Positions 43,948-51,399 of a stretch of 64,000 nt of DNA are shown here, in pieces. Under the pieces are notes generated by a model, which searched no databases, was not told where the DNA came from, and saw nothing but the letters and a program-made list of their open reading frames with translations. The DNA is from Bradyrhizobium campsiandrae (GTDB taxonomy: Bacteria; Pseudomonadota; Alphaproteobacteria; Rhizobiales; Xanthobacteraceae). The translations under genes were made by a program, and so were the position numbers. How positions within the stretch are numbered: position 1 is the first letter of the stretch; each line of letters opens with the position of its first letter. The DNA is taken from assembly GCF_014529705.1 (NCBI RefSeq), contig NZ_JAANIH010000021.1, positions 62,001-126,000 on the forward strand. The letters run 5' to 3'.

Positions 43948-44934
43948 ATGAACAGCGTGGACATGACGATGGCGAGCGTGGCTTGCATCGGTGAATGCAT
44001 GGTCGAGCTTCGGCAGGCTCAGGGTGGGCAGGCCGGGCAGGGCGGCGGCCTCTACTCGCGCGGCTTCGGCGGCGACACCCTCAACACGGCCGTGTATCTT
44101 GCGAGGCTCGACGTCAAGGTCGATTACCTCACCGCGCTCGGCGACGATGCGCTCAGCGACGAGATGATCGCGGCCTGGAATGCGGAGAGCGTCGGCACCC
44201 GCCGTGTCGTGCGGCTGCCGGGCAAGCTGCCCGGGCTCTACATGATCCAGACGGACGCCAAAGGCGAGCGCCAATTCTTCCACTGGCGCGACAGCGCGGC
44301 GGCGCGTCAGCTGATGAGCCTGCCGGAGACCGACGAGCTGCTCAACTCGCTGATGAGCTATGACATCGTCTATCTCTCCGCGATCACGCTCTCGATCTAC
44401 GACGCGGCCGGGCGCGACCGCTTGTTTGCGGCGATCAAACGCGCGCGCCTGCTCGGCACACGCTTCGTGTTCGACACCAACTTCCGCGCCCGCGGCTGGC
44501 CGGACCGTGATATCGCCCGCGAGGCGTTCGCCGCGGCGTTTGCGGCGTCCGACATCGTGCTGACCTCGACAGAGGATCTGCTTTCGCTCTATCCCGGCGA
44601 GAGCCATGAGCAACTGATGGCGCGGATCCCGACGCCCGAGCTGGTGTTCCGGCTGGCCGAGCCGGTCAGCCTGCTGCGCTTTCCCGGCGGGACCAGCGAG
44701 GTGCGCGCCGAGCCGATGACCAGACCGGTCGTTGATACCACCGCGGCCGGCGACAGCTTCGCTGCGGCTTATATCGCCGCCCGGCTCGGCGGTTCCGATC
44801 CGGTCGAGGCGGCCCAATCGGGACATCGGCTCGCCAGCCTCGTCATCTGCTATCCCGGCGCCATCATTCCGGGCTATGCCATGCCGCCGAAGAAGCGGCA
44901 CCGGCCGGCAACCGCGCGTCAGGCCACCAAGTGA
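43948..44934 (+). CDS. kdgK: 2-keto-3-deoxygluconate kinase-like PfkB sugar kinase
   Basis: 328 residues. PfkB (ribokinase) family: N-terminal CIGECMVELRQ, glycine motif FGGDTLNTAVYLARL, FFHWRDSAAAR as in KDG kinases, and the C-terminal anion-hole motif DTTAAGDSFAAAY (Ala in place of the first Gly of the usual DTxGAGD). It would convert 2-keto-3-deoxygluconate to the 6-phosphate. It lies 9 bp after the DenD-like gene and 13 bp before the aldolase gene, which acts on the product. Galactonate-type KDG isomers cannot be excluded. Confidence 0.88.
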   Translation: MNSVDMTMASVACIGECMVELRQAQGGQAGQGGGLYSRGFGGDTLNTAVYLARLDVKVDYLTALGDDALSDEMIAAWNAESVGTRRVVRLPGKLPGLYMIQTDAKGERQFFHWRDSAAARQLMSLPETDELLNSLMSYDIVYLSAITLSIYDAAGRDRLFAAIKRARLLGTRFVFDTNFRARGWPDRDIAREAFAAAFAASDIVLTSTEDLLSLYPGESHEQLMARIPTPELVFRLAEPVSLLRFPGGTSEVRAEPMTRPVVDTTAAGDSFAAAYIAARLGGSDPVEAAQSGHRLASLVICYPGAIIPGYAMPPKKRHRPATARQATK

Positions 44935-44947
44935 GACGGAAGCCAAG

Positions 44948-45598
44948 ATGACCACTGCTGCCCAACAGAACCACCTCGTCGCGCTGTTCAAGGCCGCGAC
45001 CGTCATTCCCGTCCTCACCATCGAGCGGATCCAGGATGCCGTGCCGCTCGCGCAGGCCCTGGTGGCCGGCGGCGTCCGTACGCTTGAGGTGACCATGCGC
45101 ACCCCCGTCGCGATCGAGGCCGCGCGGGCCATGATGGCCGAGGTCCCCGAGGCGGTCGTCGGCATCGGCACCATTCTCAATCCGGCCGACTTCACCCGTG
45201 TCGAGAAGCTTGGCGTCGCATTCGGCATCAGCCCGGGCCTGACCCGCGATCTTCTCAAGGTCGCGGCCGACAGCTCCCTGCCGTTTGCACCTGGAATCGC
45301 CACGGCGTCCGAACTGATGACGGTGCTGTCTTACGGCTTCGACGTCGCAAAGTTCTTCCCGGCCGAGCAGGCCGGCGGCATCAAGGGGCTGCGCGCGCTC
45401 GGCGGCCCGTTCCCGAACGTGCGGTTCTGCCCGACCGGTGGGGTGGGCGAGGCCAATGCGGCGACCTGGCTTGCCGAGCCCAACGTGGTTGCGGTCGGCG
45501 GTTCGTGGCTGTGCCCCACGGCGGAGATCAGGGCCGGGAACTGGGCCGGCATAACTGCCATCTGTCAGCGCACCCTTAAGGCCCTTAAACCCGCGTGA
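44948..45598 (+). CDS. eda: KDPG/KDPGal aldolase
   Basis: 216 residues from ATG 44948. Class I aldolase features: VIPVLTI, Glu in RTLEVTMRTP, VGIGTILN, the Schiff-base Lys in DVAKFFPAEQAGG, and FCPTGGVGEANAATWL. It cleaves 2-keto-3-deoxy-6-phosphogluconate (or the galactonate isomer) to pyruvate and glyceraldehyde 3-phosphate. It ends the operon and completes the pathway dehydratase, kinase, aldolase. Confidence 0.93.
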   Translation: MTTAAQQNHLVALFKAATVIPVLTIERIQDAVPLAQALVAGGVRTLEVTMRTPVAIEAARAMMAEVPEAVVGIGTILNPADFTRVEKLGVAFGISPGLTRDLLKVAADSSLPFAPGIATASELMTVLSYGFDVAKFFPAEQAGGIKGLRALGGPFPNVRFCPTGGVGEANAATWLAEPNVVAVGGSWLCPTAEIRAGNWAGITAICQRTLKALKPA

Positions 45599-45659
45599 AG
45601 TCTTGCCATCGCTGGGCTAAGGTTTAAGTCAGGCAAGAGATCCCTAGGGAGAAGAGACC

Positions 45660-46829
45660 ATGACCGCCAGCATCGTCGGATGGGCGCATACGCCGTTCGG
45701 CAAGTTCGACACCGAAACCGTCGAAAGCCTCGTCACCCGCGTCGCCAATGAGGCGATGGCCGATGCCGGCATTTCGGCCTCCGATGTCGACGAGATCGTG
45801 CTCGGCCATTTCAACGCCGGCTTCTCGGCGCAGGATTTTACCGCCTCGCTGGTGCTCCAGGCCGATCCGAAGCTGCGCTTCAAGCCGGCCACCCGGGTCG
45901 AGAACGCCTGCGCAACCGGTTCGGCCGCCGTGCACCAGGGCCTGCGCGCGATCGCCGCGGGCGCGGCCAAGATCGTCCTGGTCGTCGGCGTCGAGCAGAT
46001 GACCCGGACCCCGGGTCCGGAGATCGGCAAGAACCTGCTCAAGGCGTCCTATTTGCCCGAGGACGGCGACACCGTCGGCGGCTTCGCCGGCGTGTTCGGC
46101 AAGATCGCCAGCTCCTACTTCCAGAAATACGGCGACCAGTCCGATGCGCTGGCCCTGATCGCGGCCAAGAACCATAAGAACGGCGTCGCCAATCCCTTCG
46201 CCCAGATGCGCAAGGATTTCGGCTTCGACTTCTGCCGCGCCGAGAGCGAGAAGAACCCTTACGTCGCAGGTCCCCTGAAGCGCACCGATTGTTCGCTCGT
46301 CTCCGACGGTGCGGCCGCGCTGGTGCTGGCCGATGCCGAGACCGCCAAGGGCATGGCTAAGTCAATCGGATTCCGCGCCACCGCGCATGCCCAGGACTTC
46401 CTGCCGATGAGCAAGCGCGACATCCTCCAGTTCGAGGGCTGCACGGTTGCTTGGCAGCGCGCGCTGGAAAAGGCTGGCGTGACGCTGTCCGATCTCTCCT
46501 TCGTCGAGACCCACGACTGCTTCACCGTCGCCGAGCTGATCGAGTACGAAGCGATGGGCCTGACGCCGAAGGGGCAGGGCGCCCGCGCCATCAAGGAAGG
46601 CTGGACGCTCAAGGACGGCAAGCTGCCGGTCAATCCGTCCGGCGGCCTGAAGGCCAAGGGCCACCCGATCGGAGCCACCGGCGTCTCGATGCATGTGATG
46701 ACCGCGATGCAGCTTGCCGGGCAGGCGCCCGAGGGCATGCAGCTCAAGAATGCCAAGCTCGGCGGCATCTTCAACATGGGCGGCGCCGCGGTCGCCAATT
46801 ACGTCTCCGTCCTGGAGCCGCTGAAGTAG
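45660..46829 (+). CDS. Thiolase family acyltransferase (SCP2-thiolase-like)
   Basis: 389 residues. Catalytic residues are intact: nucleophile Cys84 in VENACATGSAA, THDCFTVAE, and GGLKAKGHPIGATG with the His and following Gly-rich loop. The type is closer to SCP2-thiolases than to biosynthetic acetoacetyl-CoA thiolase. It would cleave or form 3-ketoacyl-CoA. CTAGGGAGAAGAG precedes the ATG. It is separated from the sugar operon by 61 bp and from the following acyl-CoA genes by a palindromic repeat. Confidence 0.9.
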   Translation: MTASIVGWAHTPFGKFDTETVESLVTRVANEAMADAGISASDVDEIVLGHFNAGFSAQDFTASLVLQADPKLRFKPATRVENACATGSAAVHQGLRAIAAGAAKIVLVVGVEQMTRTPGPEIGKNLLKASYLPEDGDTVGGFAGVFGKIASSYFQKYGDQSDALALIAAKNHKNGVANPFAQMRKDFGFDFCRAESEKNPYVAGPLKRTDCSLVSDGAAALVLADAETAKGMAKSIGFRATAHAQDFLPMSKRDILQFEGCTVAWQRALEKAGVTLSDLSFVETHDCFTVAELIEYEAMGLTPKGQGARAIKEGWTLKDGKLPVNPSGGLKAKGHPIGATGVSMHVMTAMQLAGQAPEGMQLKNAKLGGIFNMGGAAVANYVSVLEPLK

Positions 46830-46833
46830 GCTT

Positions 46834-46951
46834 GCGTAGGGTGGGTTAGCTGGCGGCTGCACGAAGTGCAGTCCGCGGCGTAACCCACCTCTTTTGTCTC
46901 CGCGGAAGGTAGACAGTGGTGGGTTACGCCTTCGGCTAACCCACCCTACGC
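46834..46951. repeat. Palindromic intergenic repeat with 17-bp arms
   Basis: GCGTAGGGTGGGTTAGC (46834-46850) is inverted exactly at 46935-46951. A second nested pair, GGCGTAACCCACC (46877-46889) and GGTGGGTTACGCC (46918-46930), is also exact. The core is spaced by CTCCGCGGA. It can fold as a cruciform or long hairpin and looks like a dispersed miniature element. Confidence 0.8.
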
Positions 46952-47028
46952 ATTAGGTTCTTTGCGTTAGATCATGGTGGGCCCGCGCGGCCTCCGTAAT
47001 GCTCTAATTGATTTGCAGGGAATGCATC

Positions 47029-47235
47029 ATGAGCACTGACTACGAAGATTCACTTTCTCTCGAAGCCCTCAACGATCGGATCGCGATCCTCGAGGACAAC
47101 ATCCGCCAATTGATCGAGCAGGCTGCCGCCGCCTCCGGCGAGCAGAACGAGTCGCGCATTGCCGACCGCATCAACCAGCAGAACGACGAGCTCGAGCGTC
47201 TCATGAAGATCCGCGAATCCCGCCAGAAGAAATAG
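47029..47235 (+). CDS. Small coiled-coil protein, 68 aa (SlyX-like in layout)
   Basis: 68 residues from ATG 47029. Heptad-like hydrophobic spacing runs through almost the entire protein (LEALNDRIAILEDNIRQLIE, then a short Ala/Gly bridge and RINQQNDELERLMKIRESRQ), so it is predicted to form a helical hairpin or coiled-coil oligomer. The layout recalls SlyX but I cannot confirm membership. It precedes the CoA transferase gene by 121 bp. Confidence 0.65.
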   Translation: MSTDYEDSLSLEALNDRIAILEDNIRQLIEQAAAASGEQNESRIADRINQQNDELERLMKIRESRQKK

Positions 47236-47356
47236 CGGCTGCGGCCTTCCGCATGCGGCCATACGCCGGCCGCCCTTGCGCAGGCGCCGCTACTCCCCTT
47301 AGCTGGATCGAAATCGCGGGACCGCATTGTGCCCCCGCGCTATCGGGAGCATACGG

Positions 47357-48556
47357 ATGGGGCCGCTGAAGGGCATCAAGGTCATCGATATGACCACCGT
47401 GTTGATGGGTCCCTACGCGACCCAGATGCTCGGCGATTACGGTGCCGACGTGATCAAGGTGGAATCGCTCGACGGCGACGTCACCCGCCTGATCGGTCCG
47501 ATGCGCCACGCTGGCATGGGCCCGGTGTTCCTCAACACCAACCGCAGCAAACGCTCGATCTGCCTCGACCTGAAGAAGCCCGGCGGCCGCGAGGCCGTGC
47601 TGCGGCTGCTGAAGGACGCAGATGTCCTCGTCTACAATGTCCGCCCGCAGGCGATGGCGCGGCTTCAGCTCGGCTATGACGTCGTCTCCGCGATCAATCC
47701 GCGCCTCGTCTATGCCGGCGTGTTCGGCTTCGGCCAGGACGGGCCCTATGCGGCAAAGCCGGCCTATGACGACCTGATCCAGGGCGCGACAGCGCTGCCG
47801 GCGCTGATGGCGCAGACCGGCGACGGCGTGCCGCGCTATGTGCCGAACGCGCTGGTCGACCGCATCGTTGGCCTCACCGCCGTCGGCGCGATCTGCGCCA
47901 GCCTCGTGCACCGCGACCGCACCGGCCGCGGCCAGCGCGTCGACATCCCGATGTTCGAGACCATGGCAGGCTTCGTCATGGGCGACCATATGGGTGGGCT
48001 TACCTATGAGCCGCCGCTCGACAAGGGCGGCTATGCCCGTCATCTGTCGCGCGACCGCAGGCCCTACAAGACTGCGGACGGCCATCTCAGCGTCATCGTG
48101 TACAACGACAAGCAGTGGGAGAATTTCTTCAAGGCGACCGGACGCGACGACCTGCGCGCCGATCCCAAATTCGCAACCTTCGCCGGCCGCGCGGCGAACA
48201 TCGACGTCGTCTATGCCGAGCTCGCCCGCATCTTCGAGACGCGCACCACGGCCGAGTGGATCGATGTGCTCACGAAAGCCGACGTGCCCGTGATGCCAAT
48301 GCACGACCTCGCCTCGATCCTGCACGACGAGCATCTGGAGGCGACCGGCTTCTTCCCGATCGTCAACCATCCGACCGAAGGTGCGATCCGCAGCATGAAG
48401 GTGACGGCGACCTGGTCGGAGACCGAGGCCGAGCCGGTGCGCCTGGCGCCGCGGCTTGGCGAGCATGGCGCGGAGATTCTTCGCGAGATCGGGTACTCCT
48501 CGGACGAGATCGCCGCCTTGGTTCGTGACGGCGTCACGCGCGCAGCGCCGGAGTAG
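47357..48556 (+). CDS. Class III CoA transferase (CaiB/BaiF family)
   Basis: 399 residues from ATG 47357 with CGGGAG upstream. Typical landmarks: LKGIKVIDMTTVLMGPYATQ-type start, YGADVIKVES, NTNRSKRSICLDLK, the catalytic Asp near residue 138 (AYDDLIQG), GRGQRVDIPMFETM. It transfers CoA between carboxylic acids without an acetyl-phosphate step. Ten bp before the Cys-less thiolase gene, so part of a CoA-thioester catabolic operon; acid substrate unknown. Confidence 0.92.
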   Translation: MGPLKGIKVIDMTTVLMGPYATQMLGDYGADVIKVESLDGDVTRLIGPMRHAGMGPVFLNTNRSKRSICLDLKKPGGREAVLRLLKDADVLVYNVRPQAMARLQLGYDVVSAINPRLVYAGVFGFGQDGPYAAKPAYDDLIQGATALPALMAQTGDGVPRYVPNALVDRIVGLTAVGAICASLVHRDRTGRGQRVDIPMFETMAGFVMGDHMGGLTYEPPLDKGGYARHLSRDRRPYKTADGHLSVIVYNDKQWENFFKATGRDDLRADPKFATFAGRAANIDVVYAELARIFETRTTAEWIDVLTKADVPVMPMHDLASILHDEHLEATGFFPIVNHPTEGAIRSMKVTATWSETEAEPVRLAPRLGEHGAEILREIGYSSDEIAALVRDGVTRAAPE

Positions 48557-48566
48557 CGAGGGCATC

Positions 48567-49703
48567 ATGAGCTTCATGACCGGCGTCGGCCTCACATCCT
48601 ACGGCAAGCACGAAGGTTCGTCCTCGCTCGATCTGATGAGCAAGGCTGCGCAACTCGCCCTTGACGATGCCGGCCTCAAGCGCGCCGACATCGATGGCAT
48701 CCTCTGCGGCTACTCCACCGTGTCGCCGCACATCATGCTGGCGACTGTCTTTGCCGAGCATTTTGGCATCCGCCCGTCTTACGCCCACGCCGTGCAGGTC
48801 GGCGGCGCCACCGGCCTTGCGATGACCATGCTCGCTCATCAGCTTGTCGAAGCGGGCGTCTGCCGTAACATGCTCGTCGTTGCCGGCGAGAACCGCTTGA
48901 CCGGCCAGAGCCGCGACGCCTCGATCCAGGCGCTGGCGCAGGTTGGCCATCCCGATTACGAGGTGCCGCTCGGGCCGACCATTCCCGCCTATTACGGCCT
49001 CGTCGCCAACAGATACATGCACGAATACGGCGTGACCGAAGAAGACCTCGCCGAATTCGCGGTGCTGATGCGGGCCCACGCCTGCACCCATCCGGGCGCG
49101 CAATTCCACGATCCGATCACGGTGGCGGACGTCATGGCCTCGAAGCCGGTGGCGATGCCGCTCAAGCTGCTGGACTGCTGCCCGGTGTCCGATGGCGGCG
49201 CGGCCTTCGTCATCAGTCGAGAGCGAACCGGCGAGGCCGGTGTGCGCATTTGCGGCTGCGCCCAGGCGCACACGCATCAGCACGTCACCGCCATGCCAGG
49301 CTTGAGTGAGCTTGGCGCCGAAATCTCCATCGCGCGTGCGAAGCAAGCCACGGGGCTTGCGATCTCCGACGTGCGCTACGCTGCCATCTACGACAGTTTT
49401 ACCATCACGCTGGCCATGCTGCTGGAAGACCTCGGCCTTGCCGGTCGCGGCGAGGCGGCTGACCGCGTGCGATCAGGCCATTTCGGCCGGGACGGCGCGA
49501 TGCCGCTCAACACCCATGGCGGCCTGCTCAGCTATGGCCATTGCGGCGTCGGCGGCGCCATGGCGCATCTGGTCGAGGCACATTTGCAGATGACGGGGCG
49601 GGCGGCGAATCGCCAAGTGAGAGACGCATCGATCGCGCTGCTGCACGGCGACGGCGGCGTGCTGTCGTCCCACGTCAGCATGTTTTTGGAGCAAGTAGCA
49701 TGA
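48567..49703 (+). CDS. Thiolase-fold protein lacking the catalytic cysteine
   Basis: 378 residues from ATG 48567. The thiolase fold is recognisable (LALDDAGLKRADIDGILCGY, ATGLAMTMLAH, CCPVSDGGAAFVI, LLSYGHCGVGGAM), but where thiolases have N-A-C-A-T-G this protein has V-G-G-A-T-G (Gly80 for Cys), and the H-D-C motif is replaced by Y-D-S. The late Gly-His is kept. It overlaps the DUF35 gene (ATGA). Cys-less thiolase homologues paired with DUF35 proteins, such as Ltp2/ChsH2 of steroid side-chain degradation, are retro-aldolases, so C-C cleavage of a beta-hydroxyacyl-CoA is the leading inference. Confidence 0.85.
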   Translation: MSFMTGVGLTSYGKHEGSSSLDLMSKAAQLALDDAGLKRADIDGILCGYSTVSPHIMLATVFAEHFGIRPSYAHAVQVGGATGLAMTMLAHQLVEAGVCRNMLVVAGENRLTGQSRDASIQALAQVGHPDYEVPLGPTIPAYYGLVANRYMHEYGVTEEDLAEFAVLMRAHACTHPGAQFHDPITVADVMASKPVAMPLKLLDCCPVSDGGAAFVISRERTGEAGVRICGCAQAHTHQHVTAMPGLSELGAEISIARAKQATGLAISDVRYAAIYDSFTITLAMLLEDLGLAGRGEAADRVRSGHFGRDGAMPLNTHGGLLSYGHCGVGGAMAHLVEAHLQMTGRAANRQVRDASIALLHGDGGVLSSHVSMFLEQVA

Positions 49704-50059
49704 GCGAGCGTCTGGCGGATTGGACCCGGGGCGAAGAGGCGATCACCTACCAAACCTGCACCGCATGCGACCACGTGCAGTATTTTCACCGTGCTTTCTG
49801 TGCCGCCTGTGGCGTGACCGGCCTCCGCGAGGCGCGCGCCAGCGGCAAAGGCAGGGTCTACGCGACCTCGCTGGTTTGCCGCGCTGCCACGCCCGAGACG
49901 CGCGCCCACGTGCCCTACAACATCCTGCTGGTCGATTGCTCCGAGGGTTTTCGCATGATGGCCCATGGCGCCAATGGATTGGCCATTGGCGATTCGGTCA
50001 CCGCGAGCTTCAGGCCTTTTGCCGGGACGCTCGTGCCGTTCTTCACGAAGGAGACGTAA
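49700..50059 (+). CDS. DUF35/OB-fold zinc-ribbon partner protein
   Basis: 119 residues from ATG 49700, overlapping the thiolase-like stop. An N-terminal rubredoxin-like zinc ribbon has CTACDHVQYFHRAFCAAC (two CxxC pairs), followed by an OB-fold (GKGRVYATSLVCR ... VPYNILLVDCSEGFRMMAHG). DUF35 proteins bind CoA thioesters and stabilise partner thiolase-fold enzymes; the overlap strongly suggests a complex with the upstream protein. Confidence 0.9.
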   Translation: MSERLADWTRGEEAITYQTCTACDHVQYFHRAFCAACGVTGLREARASGKGRVYATSLVCRAATPETRAHVPYNILLVDCSEGFRMMAHGANGLAIGDSVTASFRPFAGTLVPFFTKET

Positions 50060-50064
50060 CGGGA

Positions 50065-50152
50065 TTTCGTCATTCGGGGGCGGTCATGAGACCGAGCCTG
50101 GAACGGGTATTCTGGGCCTGGCCTGTGCGAGGGCCACCCCGGAATGACGAAA
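50065..50152. repeat. REP-like inverted repeat
   Basis: TTTCGTCATTC (50065-50075) and GAATGACGAAA (50142-50152) are exact 11-bp inverted repeats bounding a GC-rich interior. CGTCATTC/GAATGACG ends are typical of dispersed palindromes in Bradyrhizobium-type genomes. It starts directly after the DUF35 stop and may act as a transcription end. Confidence 0.6.
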
Positions 50153-50164
50153 ACTCTGAAACGC

Positions 50165-50266
50165 TTAACGGCCGTAGAACAGGATGCTGGCGATGACGAG
50201 CATCGCCATCACCGCCAGCATATGCGCGAGCGCCTCCGAGGCCGCCCCCTTGGTGGCTTCCTTCAT
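50165..50266 (-). CDS. Predicted 33-residue single-span membrane peptide
   Basis: 34 codons including TAA. AGGGAGAAAAC lies 5-6 nt before the ATG on the minus strand, a strong ribosome-binding site. The peptide begins MKEATKGAASEALAH with a small charged N-terminus, then residues 16-31 are a continuous hydrophobic run (MLAVMAMLVIASILFY), ending Gly-Arg. The form matches other bacterial small membrane proteins. Function unknown; it is alone in a 480-bp gap between acyl-CoA genes. Confidence 0.6.
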   Translation of the reverse strand: MKEATKGAASEALAHMLAVMAMLVIASILFYGR

Positions 50267-50281
50267 GCCGTTTTCTCCCTA

Positions 50282-50538
50282 GACTTGGGCGTGACTCATC
50301 GTTGCGCGGTCAAGCGCAAAGACGGCCAATTGTTTTTACTCGGAACACCCCACTTCGAGCATTCACCGCGATTTGTCCCCACGCGGCGAATGTCGACTGT
50401 GCCAAGGTCGATCAGCAATGCGGCGGCAATTTGACTCGATGATGTTGCTCCTGCGTCGGCCTGCGAATAGAGTTTTGGGAACTTGTTCCGGTAAGGACGA
50501 CAAGCATCAAAAACGTCAGGAAGAACTCAAGGTAAATC
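50282..50538. other. Intergenic sequence ahead of the CMD-family gene
   Basis: 257 bases, less GC-rich than the flanks, with no supported gene. It should hold promoters for the small membrane peptide (leftwards) and the CMD-family gene (rightwards), but no clear -35/-10 pair was identified. Confidence 0.5.
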
Positions 50539-51066
50539 ATGGCCCGCATCGACTACAGCGACCCGTTCAAGGCGTCCGACCGTACCCGCGAAATCCTCGA
50601 CAAGAACCGCAACGCCAACATCTTTCGCATGATGGCGCATTCGCCGAGCTACTTTGAGCAGTATTGCCGGCTCGGCGGCGCCATCAGGCACAAGGGCGAA
50701 CTTGATCCCATCGTGCGCGAGCTTGCGATCACACGCACCGGCATTCTGTGCGAGGCGCCGTACGAGATCATCGCGCACAAGCGCATCGGCAAGAATGTCG
50801 GCGTCACCGACGCGCAGAATGAGGCGCTGGAGAACTGGCAGGCGGCGAGTTGTTTCGACGAGACGCAGCGTGCCGCGCTCGCCTTCACCGACGAGATCGT
50901 GAAGCTGAAGAAGCCGACGGATGCGACCTTCAGGGCGATCGCCGGGAAGCTGACGCCGGCCGCACTGGTCGAGCTGCAGCTCTCGGTCGGCTTCTACATC
51001 ATGACGTCGAAGTTCCTGGAGACGTTCGAGATCGATCTTCAGCCCGTGACGGAAGTGGTGGGCTGA
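50539..51066 (+). CDS. Carboxymuconolactone decarboxylase (CMD) family protein
   Basis: 175 residues. The CMD/AhpD-like fold is indicated by IFRMMAHSP, LDPIVRELAITRTGILCEAPYEIIAHKRIGKNVG and AALAFTDEIVKL. The CxxC pair of AhpD-type peroxidases is absent: only one Cys stands in LCEAPYE, with the conserved Glu and His kept, so a thiol-disulfide role is unlikely. Actual reaction unknown. 27 bp before the MazG-like gene. Confidence 0.88.
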   Translation: MARIDYSDPFKASDRTREILDKNRNANIFRMMAHSPSYFEQYCRLGGAIRHKGELDPIVRELAITRTGILCEAPYEIIAHKRIGKNVGVTDAQNEALENWQAASCFDETQRAALAFTDEIVKLKKPTDATFRAIAGKLTPAALVELQLSVGFYIMTSKFLETFEIDLQPVTEVVG

Positions 51067-51093
51067 ACCACGCCTTGGCGAGCGAGGGATGTC

Positions 51094-51396
51094 ATGACGA
51101 TCGATGAATATGCGGCCTGGGCCGCTGGCGTTGCGAAAGTCGATGAACATCCCTCGAACGAGCGGCTGTCCTATCTCGGGCTTGGCCTCGCCGGTGAGTC
51201 CGGCGAGGTCGCCGAGCACATCAAGAAGCTCTTGCGCGATGACTGGCTCGACAAGGCGGGTCTGGTCGAGGAGCTCGGCGATGTCATCTATTACTGGGCC
51301 TGCCTGTGCGCCGCGACAGGCCAGCAGCCGTCCGAATTGCTCGAGGCCAGCGCCGCCAAGATCAAGCGGCGGATCAGCGAGGCGTCGAGCCGGTAG
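51094..51396 (+). CDS. MazG-like nucleotide pyrophosphohydrolase
   Basis: 100 residues, a single MazG-type all-alpha domain. The Mg-binding ExxE and ExxD pattern is present in LGLAGESGEVAEHIKKLL and VEELGDVIYYWACLC. Members hydrolyse nucleoside triphosphates to monophosphates, often as housecleaning enzymes. Convergent with glsA; the gap is 3 nt. Confidence 0.85.
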   Translation: MTIDEYAAWAAGVAKVDEHPSNERLSYLGLGLAGESGEVAEHIKKLLRDDWLDKAGLVEELGDVIYYWACLCAATGQQPSELLEASAAKIKRRISEASSR

Positions 51397-51399
51397 GGT

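Noticed and set aside
48456..48566. Upstream extension of the Cys-less thiolase into the CoA transferase gene
   Set aside because: The extension is Arg/Pro-rich out-of-frame sequence of the preceding gene; ATG 48567 begins the recognisable thiolase fold.
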